From contig NC_077237.1 in assembly GCF_947179165.1 (NCBI RefSeq), positions 14,779,523 through 14,843,522 on the forward strand: a DNA stretch of 64,000 nt, written 5' to 3'. Under the pieces are notes generated by a model that did not search any database, was not told where the DNA came from, and saw nothing but the letters and a program-made list of their open reading frames with translations. The stretch's first letter is position 1. The number at the start of each line of letters is the position of its first letter. Source of the DNA: Solanum dulcamara. Taxonomy: Eukaryota; Streptophyta; Magnoliopsida; Solanales; Solanaceae. The position numbers were made by a program, and so were the translations under genes. Shown here piece after piece: positions 23,474-34,914 of the stretch.

Positions 23474-23771
23474 AGTATAGAGTTGTAATAGATATAATCT
23501 ATATTCCTTACTTTATGTTTGTTTTATGAGACTTATTATGTGTTTTGTGAATGAATGATAACTGTGAAATCCTATCATATAACCTATGACTTTATGTTTT
23601 TTTTGTTCAAATTTGAATTAATTTAAGTTGATTTTCATATTGAGTTATATTTTATAAACATATTTTGTTGTATTGTTGGCAGCTCTTTGAGCTTGATATC
23701 GCTGAGCAGAATATTTATTGAATTAAAATGGCAGGTGGGCAGCTGCAAAAGCAATAATAATTTGCCAGATT
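23474..23771. other. short intergenic stretch
   Basis: No gene seen. AGATT at 23767-23771 is the target duplication of the solo LTR that follows. Confidence 0.5.
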
Positions 23772-25752
23772 TGTAATGACCTCAAGGTAAGTTTCGTCCT
23801 TTCCAATCTTTTCAAAATTTGGAGCTTTTCTATAGTGACCACAAGTCATTTATGACTTGCTGGCACTGACGGTTCGATCGTCTGGTCATTCATTTGGATT
23901 TTAGGCCCATTTTCCAATTTTGGAGGTTTTATAACATGAAAAGTTAACTTCGATCAATACTCCTGGAAGACTACCTCAGAATGAAATTTTGATGGTTCCA
24001 TCAGCTCCAAAATGGCCAAATTAGTCTAGTAGCATGGTAGGCTCAAGTTTTCAGCCTTTCGGTGCGAGTTTGAAACATCAGGCGTTTTAGCCTTCAAGCT
24101 TTAGCCTAAGGTTGATTTTGGTCAACATTCTTGATAAATGTGCTTGGATAGAAATTTCGTCAATGCGGTTAGCTTCAGAATGTTGAGATTGGTCTAAAAC
24201 GACCCTTTGTGCGGTTTCTAAGGCTTCCGATCTTATTTCGAGCCTCCTTGTAGATTTAACAAAAATAGTGCATGGGTGTGGGACCCACTTTTTGTTGAGA
24301 TGACCGTGAATGGAAATTTTGACTGTGTTGTCAAGTTCGAAACGTCGAATTCGATGTGTTTGGGGGAGCGTGCAAGGCGATGATTTGAGGTAAATTTCTA
24401 CCCCAAAGAGGTTGTCCTAGCTTAGCTTTAAAACTTTAATGGTGAAATTATTTGTTGGGCTAATTTCTCTCATTTTGAGCATTGATTTATGCCCCATTTT
24501 TGGGGTATAATACGTTTAGAACAGTTTCACAGAGTCTTTTAGGATTCTCATCATAGGTCCCATAATTTCCTTTTTGACCTAATTTCAAGCTCGTCTCTAA
24601 AAAATGCAATTTTAGTGTCAAAATATCTATATTGATAAGGTGATCAACATTTTAATAGCGTGGAGGCAATTGGAGTTGATTTTTGGAGTGAAAAGCTATC
24701 GAGAAATAGACTTGGAGCGTGCGCGTTCGGCTTCGAGATAGGCTACGATCTCATTTCTTTTCATTGAGCTTGATGAGGTAGTGTATAGTATAAATTACTT
24801 ATGGTTTGAATTTTATGTGACGGGTTAGGTTCGATTCCTAGTGTCTTAGTTCTTTGCTCCGGTGTGAGCCTTAGGCTAGGTTGCCTTTATGAGACTCCCA
24901 GTCTAGTTGGTTAGATTATTGATTACGCCTTAGTTTGGCCTTCATTAGCCTATTTTAGGTGGCTTGTGCGATGTTTATGGTGGTTAGTGGAATTATGCCA
25001 TAGAATTGAGTTTGGGTTGATCCTTAGTTGATGTAGCCGTTGTAGGCAGAGATTTTTGAGACTTAGTGTCCTTCTCTACTGTAGCACCTATTTTGGAGCA
25101 CTAGTGTAGTGGTTTTCACCCAGTTAGGCTTGTGAATTATCGTTGGATCCCATTTCTGGATTTAGAGCTAGAGTCCCCTATTCTTTCTTTTGTCGTTTGG
25201 CGGGGCTAGCTGTGTTTATAATCTCAAGGTTGTATTCCAGTTGGACCTGGAGGTATTAGTTAACTAGCTGAGCACTTGTTTCCTCATTTCCTCCTCCTTT
25301 TTACCCAGTTAGGGTTGAAATTCCTTTTGGACTTTGTTGTTGAGTTAGAGGAGTAGATTTGAGCCATAGGCCTTGGTTAGATGTCGGTTGCATGTGCTAG
25401 TCCTGTTTTTATGCTCTAGAGGGTAAGGTGCTTGTGGAGTTATTATTATATGTGATTGTGCATGTTTTTTGGGTGTTTTGATGGCATTCATTGCATTGTA
25501 TCTTTGTTGTCTCATGGATGTAGTCAACCCCGGTGCATGCGTTGGTTCTTGGCATTGATTTGAGAAAGCTGGATTGTAGCCCAAACTATTTTATATTGAT
25601 TTTTTAATGGGGTTGTACTACATTTATTACTACTATTTTTATGTGATTGGAGGCATCGAGGATACGCTCAGTTTATGAAATTGGATCAAGGCATCGAGAA
25701 TGCACTCATTTTATGATTTTGATTTGGTCGGAGAGAGTTCCCGACCCTTTCT
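23772..25752 (+). mobile_element. solo LTR, 5' part (interrupted by a nested element)
   Basis: Starts TGTAATGACC. The LTR continues at 32542 after the nested element and ends ATCGTCGTGACA at 33770. The pentamer AGATT flanks both outer ends (23767-23771 and 33771-33775), a perfect target duplication. Without the insert the LTR is about 3.2 kb. The start type TGTAATGACC equals the minus-strand start of the LARD-like LTRs, so these are related families in the other orientation. No internal region is present. The open frame at 25345-25584 is noise. Confidence 0.88.
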
Positions 25753-27512
25753 TGTAACATTCTTCAAAACGCTCATAAGTGCCTTAAGATTGTCTTGGGA
25801 ATAGGCAGCTCGCATAACGCATTATCCTTATTCTTTTTGGAAAATTCAAGTCCGGAATATCGATCAGGGGGTCAAATTTTACTAGAAAATGGTCTCGGTG
25901 GATTTTTAGGACTCGTATATCGAAAGATGAATTTTGTCAAAAATTGCACAAATAAGTAAGGTAAGCGGCAGCTCCATGTCGCCCACTTGTTCCCGTTCAG
26001 TGTAATTTTTTATCGTGTCAAAATCTGGCCAAAATCTCGTTCGCTAAAAATTGGCCTATCCGGGAGTAGCTCTGCATCGCGGACCTGGGAGAAGTCTTTC
26101 ATCCGAATTCAGTCTTTAAGTAAGGGCACTTTAAACTTTTCTCTAGTTGTTAGTTAATAAACCTGGACATTTTTACGACTTAATTCTACTCTATAAACTA
26201 CCATAAACCCTTAATTTCATTCATTCTTCTACAATTCACCTACTCAAATATTTCTCTCTCTACAAGAGGCTCACAAGGACTCCATAGAAGAGTTTCAAGA
26301 AATTCACTCAAGCTCTCCATCAAAATTCTTCCAAATTCTTTTGTCTTCTCACTCAAGGATTGTGGGGATTGATTCATGGACTCTTTCACCCATGAAGTCC
26401 CAAAAAATTCTCAAGTTTTCATTCAATTTACAATTGATTATGAACCCTAGTTTTGGTGAATTGCATTGGGCTGATTTGATTTTGTTTTTATATATTATCA
26501 ATGATCTATATATGCATGTTCTCATTTGAATCGCATGATTTCATGTTGATTTATAGATGCCTATGCATAAAGCTATATTTGCAAGCTATAATTATGAATT
26601 TAAGATGAGTTTATGAGTTGATCATGAGTTAAATGATTTTCAATGAAAGTTTTATATGAGTTAAAGTTGAGATTTATGATTCTAAAGTTAAAGTTATGAT
26701 GATGATCAAAATTAAGATCAAAAGATGTTTAAATATGGTGATAAGTACAATTCTCACCAAAGTTATGGATTCTTATGAATCACTCAATATATCAGCCTAT
26801 TTCGATGCAGGAGTCATCAGATTCCATGTAATAGCTCGCATGGTCTTAGTTGTCGGTTAAAGATCCTATCCTACACAAGTTCAAGTTAAAGCTATGAGAT
26901 GTCAAGTTATGAGTTGAAAGTTGAAGTTCTTATGATATGCATTGACCAAGAGTTTCTTATGATTTAAATTGTTTTTAAACTATACTCATGTTCATTATGA
27001 TTGGTCATGCATCCTATGGCATATTGATTACGTTCTTTACTTGTTCATGCATACCTCACATACTTAGTACATTCAAATGTACTAACACATATTTTGCCTA
27101 CATTGTCTTATAATGTAGGGACGGACGACACTCGCGATCACCTCACTCGTGGCTAGAGATTTGCTTTAGATTTCAAAGATGTTGGTGAGTCTTCATTCTA
27201 CAGAGGACAAGACTTTTATTCATGTTACTATTGTTTACACTTTCCTCTATTGTTAGGGTGAGTTAGGAGCTTTTCTTAAGCCCCCGTTAAAAACTAGATT
27301 AGAGGCATGTTTACACGATATTATGGTGTAGTCCGGTTGGATCTTTATAGAGTTGATATCCCTTAGTCTCATTCCGACTTAATGATTGCTTCCACTCATG
27401 TTTATGTTGTTCTTTACCTTATGTATGTGATGTATGGTAAGATGGCTTATAGTTGGGGTCCCTCGCATCCCGATCATCGTGTTACGACTAGGGCCTAGGT
27501 CGGGTTGTGACA
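25753..27512 (+). repeat. 5' LTR of the nested Tekay-like element
   Basis: Begins TGTAACATTC and ends GGTTGTGACA. Compared with the 3' LTR it lacks roughly 290 bp after about 26790 (the segment corresponding to 31520-31820) and has an extra segment near 26065-26125. Confidence 0.92.
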
Positions 27513-27517
27513 AACTT

Positions 27518-27529
27518 GGTATCAGAACA
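27518..27529 (+). other. primer-binding site, initiator-Met tRNA type
   Basis: TGGTATCAGAAC, five bases after the 5' LTR, one base away from the usual TGGTATCAGAGC. Confidence 0.9.
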
Positions 27530-27762
27530 CAAAGTTTAAAAGAGTCCTAGGGAGTACAACATGCCGCGTCAAGTAGATTCTTATTCATTGATGTGAAGTG
27601 TGCCATATCCATGAATTGGAGGCTCTGAAACGTCTTAGGAAAAAGTCTCACTTCTTTCATGATCTATGTCGTGTGCTAGAGTGGTTAAGTCTTTTCCCTT
27701 TAATACTTGTTCTTTTCAATTTTTAGAATATACCTCTACGAAGATACCCCATTAGAAGGATC

Positions 27763-30296
27763 ATGGTTGAAGAGGAACAACAAGCTCCAAATGATCAAGT
27801 TTCTAATGCCGAGTTCCGAGAGACCTTTCAAGTGCTTGCTCAAGCCGTTACGGCTCAAGTAAATCGTGAGGTGATTGCTACCGTAATCCGAATAGTAGTA
27901 TGACGGCAACAAGAGTTTGAGATTTCATAAGGATGAATCCTCCGGAGTTTTGGGGTTCTAAAGTTGATGAGGATCCCCCAAGAGTTTGTCGACAGCAACC
28001 ATAAGATTGTTGAGATCATGGAAATTAGCCCGGTTGAGAGGGCGGAGTTGGCTACGTACCAATTGAGGAGTATTTCTCAAGTTTGGTTAAGGGAGGTGAC
28101 CTTCCTTGGTCACATTATGCTCGGTGAAGGGATTATGATTGATCCTAAGAAAACAGAAGTGGTTAAGAATTGGCCTAGACCATTATCTCCTTCGTATATT
28201 AGAAGTTTCTTGGGCCTAGCTGGAAACTATAGGAGATTTATAGAAGGGTTTTCATCAATCTCGTCACCTTTGATCAAGTTGACTCAAAAAAAGGTGAACT
28301 TTCAATGGTTGAAAGCATGTGAAAAAAGTTTCCAAGTATTGAAGGATCATCTCACCACCACTCCTATCTTGACCACGTCAAAAGAGTCCGATGGTTTTGT
28401 GGTGTATTGTGATACCTCAAGGGTTGGTCCTGGTTGTGTACTAATGCAACATGGTAAGGTAATAGCCTACGCTTCTAGGTAACTTAAGGTGCATGAACAA
28501 AACTATCCAACCCATGATCTTGCACTAGCGGCGGTTGTGTTTTCCTTGAATATTTGGAGACACTATCTTTATGGTGTCCATGTGGATGTTTTCACCGATC
28601 ATAAGAGTTTACAATTTGTGTTTAAGCAAAAAGATTTGAACCTTCAGCAAAAGAGATGGCTTGAGTTGTTGAAGTATTATGATATGAGGGTGTTGTATCA
28701 TTCGGGCAAGGCAAATGTGGTTGCCGATACACTAAGTAGGTTATCCATGAGTAGTGTGGCATATATCGAAAAAGATAAGGAAGAATTGATTAAATATATT
28801 CATAGGTTGGCATATTTCGGTGTGCGTTTGGTTGATTCCATTGATGGAGGTGTTCTTATTCATAATGGTTCGGAATTGTCTCTTGTAGCGGATGTCAAGG
28901 CCAAGCAAGACCAAGATCCAATGTTGGTTGAGTTAAAGAAGTCGGTTTCTGAAAAAGCCATTGAGGCTTTCTCCCAAGGGGGAGATGGTGTGCTACATTA
29001 CCAAGGTCGTTTGTGTGTACCTAACATTGATGGATTGAGAGAGTTGATATTAAATGAGGCCCACAGTTCCTAATACTCGATTCATCCAGGTTCCACCAAG
29101 ATGTATCGTGAATTGAGAGAAGTGTATTGGTGGAATAGCATGAAGAAGGACATAGCGGAGTTTGTAGCTACGTGTCCAAATTGCCAACAAGTTAAAGTTG
29201 AGCATCAAAGACCGAGAGGTCTAGCCCAAAATATTGAAATTCCTACTTGGAAATAGAAAGATGTAAATATGGATTTTGTAACAGGTTTGCCTCGTACTAA
29301 GAAGAAATATCATTCCATTTGGATTGTTGTAGATCGAATGACTAAGTCGGCGTATTTTCTACCGGTTAAGACTTCCTATGATGCCGAAGATTATGCTAAG
29401 TTGTATGTAAGTGAGTTGGTAAGACTTTATGGTGTACTCTTGTCCATTATATCATATCGAGGTATACAATTCACTTCACACTTTTAGAGGTCATTTAAGG
29501 GTCTCAGTACAAAGGTTAGGTTAAGTACCATTTTTCACCCTCAAACCGACGGTCAACCCGAAAGAACTATCAAAACTTTAGAGGATATGCGAAGGGTCAA
29601 CCCGAACGAACATTTGCCATTGATTGAGTTTGCCTATAATAATAGTTATCACTCTTGTATCAAATGGCTCCTTTTGAAGCATTGTATAAGAGGAGATGTA
29701 GGTCTCTGGTGGGATGGTTTGAAGTTGGTAAGATAGCCTTGATTGGTCTAGATTTGGTTGTCGATGCTATGGATAAGTTAAAACTCATAAGGGAGAGGTT
29801 GAAGACATCTCAAAGTCATCAAAATTCCTATTCCGATGTTAGAAAAAGGGGGCTTGAATTTGAAGTGGATGATTGGGTCTATTTGAATGTTTCACCCATG
29901 AAGGGTGTAATGCATTTTGGCAAGAAAGGAAAATTGAGTCCAAGATATGTTGGACCTTACAAGGTATTGAGACATGTTGGCAAAGTGGCTTATGATTTAG
30001 ATTTGCCATTTAAGTTAACTATGATTAACCCGGTGTTTCATGTGTCTATATTAAGGAAGTTTGTGGGTGATCTAAACTCCATTGTACCCTTGAAAGATGT
30101 AAGTGTTGAGGAGAATTTGACTTATGAGGCAGTTCTAGTGGAAATCTTAGACCGGCAAGTTAAGGAGTTAAGAAACAAAGAAGTTGTGTCCTTCAAAGTG
30201 TTATGGAAGAATCAACAAGTAGAAAGTGCTAGTTGGGAGGAGGAGGTGGATACAATGAAACGATACTCATACTTCTTTCCCTCTACTCAAGCCTAA
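27763..30296 (+). pseudogene. gag-pol pseudogene with internal deletion (gag N-part fused to RT end, RNase H, IN, chromodomain)
   Basis: The gag start at 27763 (MVEEEQQAPND) is frame-broken near 27900 and again at 27975, where five C's replace the expected four in the DEDPQEF box. At 28084-28088 gag (YQLRSISQVW) passes directly into the RT end (LREVTFLGHIMLGEG), losing protease and RT core. Next come RSFLGLAGNYRRFIEG and RNase H ([27 protein letters not shown]), the integrase zinc region (CPNCQQ) and core (MDFVTGLPRTKKKYHSIWIV), then [24 protein letters not shown] (GKKGKLSPRYVGPYKVL) and a chromodomain (ILDRQVKELRNKEVVSFKVL, SASWEEEVDTM) ending at 30294-30296. Stops at 28482, 29071, 29257 and 29485 include W-to-TAG and Q-to-TAA changes. 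Confidence 0.93.
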
Positions 30297-30529
30297 AGTA
30301 GTAAGTTGTTGTTATTCAAGCTAGTTGAACCCTTATGTATTCAGTTCCTCCCATGTCATTCATATGCATGCATGTTCATGAAAAAATTGATTTCAAAGTT
30401 ATGATTTTATGTTAGATTGAAGTTTACATGTTCTATGTATTTTCAAAGTGTCCTCATCTACATGTTGGGTTGCTAGTCCTCTTTTCCATGTCCTTCCTAT
30501 ATTAGTTGAATCTCATTCGAGGACGAATG

Positions 30530-30546
30530 TTCCCAAAGGAGAGATA
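30530..30546 (+). other. polypurine tract
   Basis: CCCAAAGGAGAGATAT directly precedes the 3' LTR. The upstream TTCGAGGACGAATGTTC at 30515-30531 is the conserved pre-tract motif of plant chromoviruses. Confidence 0.85.
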
Positions 30547-30547
30547 T

Positions 30548-32536
30548 TGTAACATTCCTCAAAACGCTCATAAGTGCCTTAAGAATGCCTTGGAAATAGG
30601 CCGCTAGCGTAATGCATTATCCTTATTCTTTTTGGCAAATTCGAGTCCGGAAGGTCGATCAAGGGGTCAAAACCAATGGAAAAATGGTCTCGACGGATAT
30701 TTAGGACTTGTATATCGAAAGATGAATTTTTTCAAAAATTGCACAAACTAGTGAGGTGCGCGGCAGCTCCACGTCCCCCACTTTTTCCCATTCAGTGTAA
30801 TTTTTCCCCGAGTTAAAATTTGGTCAAAATATTATTCGCTAAAAATTGGCCTATCTAGGAGTAAAGGCACTTTAGACTCTTCCCGAGTTGTTAGTTAATG
30901 AACCTGAACGTTTTTACGGCCTAATTCTACTCTATAAACTACCCCAAGCTCTTAATTCCATTCATTCTTCTACAATTCACCTACTTAAATATTTCTCTCT
31001 CTATAAGAGGCTAACAAGGACTCCACTAAAGACTTCCAAAAAATTCACTCAAGCTCTCCATTAAAATTCTCAAATTCTTTTGTCTTCTCACTCAAGGTAT
31101 GTGGAGATTAATTCATGGACTCTTTCACCCATGAAGTCCCAAAGATTTCTCAAGTTTTTATTCAATTTATAATTGATTATGAACCCTAGTTTTGGTGAAT
31201 TGCATTGGACTGATTTGATTTTGTTTTTATATTTTATCAATGATCTTTATATGCATGTTCTCATATGAATAGCCTAATTTCAAGTTGATTTATATATGTC
31301 CATGCATAAAGCTATATTTTCAAGCTATGATTATGAATTTAAGATGAGTTTACGAGTTGATCATGAGTTAAATGATTTTCAATGAAAGTTTTATATGAGT
31401 TAAAGTTGAGATTTATGATTCTAAAGTTAAAGTTATGATGATGATCAAAATTAAGATCAAAATATGGTGATAAGAACAATTCTCATCGAAGTTATGGATT
31501 CTTATGAATCACTTAATAGATGAGTTATTCCTAATATGTTTTAAAGATAGATTGATAGGCAGTTACTATCTTTCCCTACTATGTTATTATCATGTTTATG
31601 AGTTTCCATTGGTATATTGACTAAGCACCTAGAGGACTTTTAGGTGGAGTTCGGTTCGGTAACGCAGTTAGTTATCCAAGGAAATCCTAGTAGCAACCTA
31701 AAGTCCCAAACTACGTTGCCCACGTAGGTTGCCTTCATGGCCTAGCTAGTAGATCCACATATGGCACAGTTGAGTTGAGTTGAGTTACTTTTGGAGTGTG
31801 CCCTAGCAAGGTAGCCTCCCCTATTTCGATGTAGGAGTCATCGGATTTCATGTAATAGCTCGCATGGTCTTAGTTGTCAGTTAAAGATCCTATCCTACAC
31901 AAGTTCAAGTTAAATCTATGAGATGTCAAGTTATGAGTTGAAAGTTGAAGTTCTTATGATATGTATTGACCAAGAGTTTCTTATGATTTAAATTGCTTTT
32001 AAACTATACTCATGTTCATTATGATTGGTCATGCATCCTATGGCATATTGATTACGTTCTTTACTTGTTCATGCATACCTCACATACTTAGTACATTCAA
32101 ATGTACTAATGCATATTTTGCCTACATTGTTTTATAATGTAGGGACGGACGACACTTATGATCACCGCACTCGTGGCTAGAGATTTGCTTTAGATTTCAA
32201 AAAAGTTGGTGAGTCCTCATTCTACCGAGAATAAGACTTTTATTCATATTACTATTGTTTACACTTTCCTCTAATGTTAGGGTGAGCTAGGATCTTGTCC
32301 TAAGCCCCCGTCAAAGACTAGACTTGAGGCATGTTTAGATAATATTATAGTGTAGTCTGGTTGGACGTTTATAGAGTTGATCTCCCTTAGTCCCATTCCC
32401 CACTTAATGGTTGCTTCCTCTTATGTTTATGTTGTTCTTAACCTTATGTATGTGATGTATGCTAAGATGTCTTATTGTTGAGGTCCTCTTATCTCGATCG
32501 CTGTGTTATGACTAGGTCCTAGGTCGGGTCGGGACA
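30548..32536 (+). repeat. 3' LTR of the nested Tekay-like element
   Basis: Starts TGTAACATTCC and ends GGTCGGGACA; followed by the TTTCT duplication. Confidence 0.92.
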
Positions 32537-32541
32537 TTTCT

Positions 32542-33770
32542 ATACTGATTTGACTATTTATCTCCGATCACTGCGATGGAGTGGGTTTTTGATGATCGTA
32601 CATACAAATTGATACATATCTATATTGATATAAGACCTGAATTAGGACCAGGCAGGTAAATAGGCGCATTTTGAGCCCTCCTTGGAAATTCCAGAGAGGC
32701 GCATGTGTCCTACTTCTTGACCGGGACTAGAAATAGGTGTATATATCTTGGTATGAGGCACTTGGTACTAATGGTACTATTGTTTTATTTCATGACACTC
32801 ATTCATATATGCATTGCCTATTACTAGTATAGTTGTTTGTACTTGTCGGTAGTATCGAATGTCGTGTGGGTTTACTTGTTTGTGAGTGAACCACTTGGGC
32901 ACACAGGGGCTCGGGAGGTATTGTCTGACTATTTGTGAACTTATGGTGGTATAAAGGGTGGTCTCTTATTTGAAAGTAGTTACTGTCATTGTTCTTATTT
33001 ATCTTACTTTTTTGTGTAGGGATTTAGTTTATACGGTCCTTTAGGCCTTTATGTGATATCTGTGTTTATGTGTGTTAGTAGGTTTTCACTTAATTATCCT
33101 CCTTTTGTGTTGTTGTGTTTAGGTTCTAGGCTAGCGCCACCAGGTACGTTCTTTGGTTCCTTGCTTATCCCTTATTTTCTCCCTACCTTGTATCAGATGA
33201 TTCTTATTGCAGGCTTCCGTATTATTTTTGTTAGTTCCTTGAGATATGTAATCCTTTCTTACATGTTCTTTATATTTTCTTTATCTTTGGAGCTCAGCCA
33301 GTCAATGCCTACTTTGTGACACTTGTCAATACTCATACTACACTTCTATACCCTACAGATCATAGTACGGGTTTTCTTTACGGATTTGGATATTGTGCAA
33401 AGTAGCTCTTGGATTTTGGAGACTTTGGTGAGATCTTGGCGTTCGGAGTTGCCTATCTCCCTCTATTTCAGCTTGGACTAATCTTTATTTTGTATTCGGA
33501 GACAGTTGCATTATTACTGTATCTATATAAACTTTGTACTTCCTTATTTGGTTTAGTAGTTCGACTGCCGACTGATACCAGGTGTTGGGGGTTATCTTTT
33601 TGTATTGTTATCATTCTTCTTTTCTTACTATTATTATTATTACTATTCGCTTCTTTTCTTTCTCTTTAGATGGTTCGTTGCCTATGGTTCCGTACTATGG
33701 GGTTAAGCTTACCTACATGTGGGTTGATAGTAAGTGTCATCATGACTTGAGAAATCGGATCGTCGTGACA
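32542..33770 (+). mobile_element. solo LTR, 3' part
   Basis: Continuation of the LTR begun at 23772. It ends ATCGTCGTGACA and is followed by AGATT. The open frames at 33053-33319, 33409-33669 and 33582-33881 lie in this LTR or across its end and have no supported product. Confidence 0.85.
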
Positions 33771-33789
33771 AGATTTTTTCCAGAAAAGA

Positions 33790-34200
33790 GACCTCATGAG
33801 GTCACTTTTTTGCATTTTACTTTTCAGAAATTGCAAAAAATGATACTTAATGAGGTCTCTTTCCTACAATTTATTTTTTAGAAATGCAATAAAGAGACTT
33901 TTGACTTTCATTAAAGAGACCTCATGAGGTCGCTTATTTGTCTTGTGTGTTTTGATGAAACCGACGTCATAAGGTTTCTATTTATGAATTCAAATATATT
34001 TCATAAAGTATAGAGAGCTCATGAAGTCTCTTTTTGAATATAAAATAAAAATAAATAACAATATAGTAACCTCATGAGGTCTCCTTTATTAAAAATATAA
34101 AATATAAATAAATAATAAATTAGCGACCATATGAGGTCTCTTTTTTACAAAATTCAGAAAAAAAATTAGTGACCTCGTGAGGTCTCTATCTGGCGACCTA
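33790..34200. repeat. array of about eight GACCTCATGAGGTC palindromes
   Basis: Perfect or degenerate copies of GAGACCTCATGAGGTCTC lie at about 33790, 33845, 33918, 33961, 34011, 34069, 34122 and 34170, spaced about 45-70 bp. The first and third are perfect 14-bp palindromes. The spacers are AT-rich and unlike one another apart from TTTTTT/AAAAA runs and AGAAATGCAA-type strings. The array ends with GGCGACCTA at 34192-34200. No gene overlaps it with support. Confidence 0.85.
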
Positions 34201-34914
34201 GGGGTGGCAATTGGACGTGTTAGGCCAAGTTAAGGTGGTCATAATGGTTTAAGACAGTGAAATTTTCATAAATAACTTAGATGTGAAACTTAATAGGTCT
34301 TCTTTAGCTTGCCAATTATAGCTATAGTTTTAATAGCTAATTAATTTTTTTGTTTATTACGTTTTTCCTTTAATGCATTATATAAATTGGATATTATATG
34401 CATTTAAATTTAATAATTGGTTTTTTGATTTTTATAAAGAAAAGTATCCCTTAATTGATGTTATTAAGATTGATTAGAATTCTTTAACAAAGTTGACTTC
34501 TTTTACAAGAAACACATACTCTTCTTTTTTGCTACAGAGATTTCTCCAGAAAATAACAAGAGGAATTCTTCAATTTCTTCATTGCGGTAATTCTTAATTT
34601 ATGTTTTTTTTACCGTTTGTATTTTACGATTGATTAAAGTTGTGATTTATACAATGGTTAGATGTATATATATAAGACAGTCTTTTTTATTTTTTTTGTA
34701 TACAAAATTGTTTATTTATTCAACTGTATATTCTACATTGGAAATTCAATCAGGTGAATAAATTTTTCAACTTGAATTATGAGTAATTGAATAATTGAAT
34801 AAGTTACTTAATGATTTGTATAATTAATAATTTGTATAATTATAGTAACTTTTGTTTTTTAATTTAAACAGTGATGTCTGCAATAGCAATTTTGATGATG
34901 CATTCGGGAAGTGT
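34201..34914. other. AT-rich intergenic, no gene seen
   Basis: Begins with GGGGTGGCAATTGGAC, a start seen in many plant non-autonomous elements, but I could not find a matching inverted end. Confidence 0.4.

Larger units (their letters stand above)
25753..32536 (+). mobile_element. complete but defective Tekay/Del-like Ty3/gypsy element
   Basis: LTR 25753-27512, internal 27513-30547, LTR 30548-32536, with TTTCT on both sides (25748-25752 and 32537-32541), a perfect 5-bp target duplication. Order on the plus strand: primer site, short gag, end of RT, RNase H, integrase, GPY/F, chromodomain, polypurine tract. The gag middle, zinc knuckle, protease and RT catalytic core are deleted, so the element could only have moved with enzymes supplied in trans, or lost them after insertion. 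The LTRs differ by large indels (1760 versus 1989 bp), so the insertion is not recent. Confidence 0.93.

Noticed and set aside
33053..33881. Hydrophobic plus-strand frames that look like membrane proteins
   Set aside because: They lie in a T-rich solo LTR, or across its end; hydrophobicity follows from base composition.
33790..34200. CRISPR-like regular repeats
   Set aside because: Eukaryotic repeat-rich DNA, degenerate repeats, no cas genes; better described as a palindrome array.
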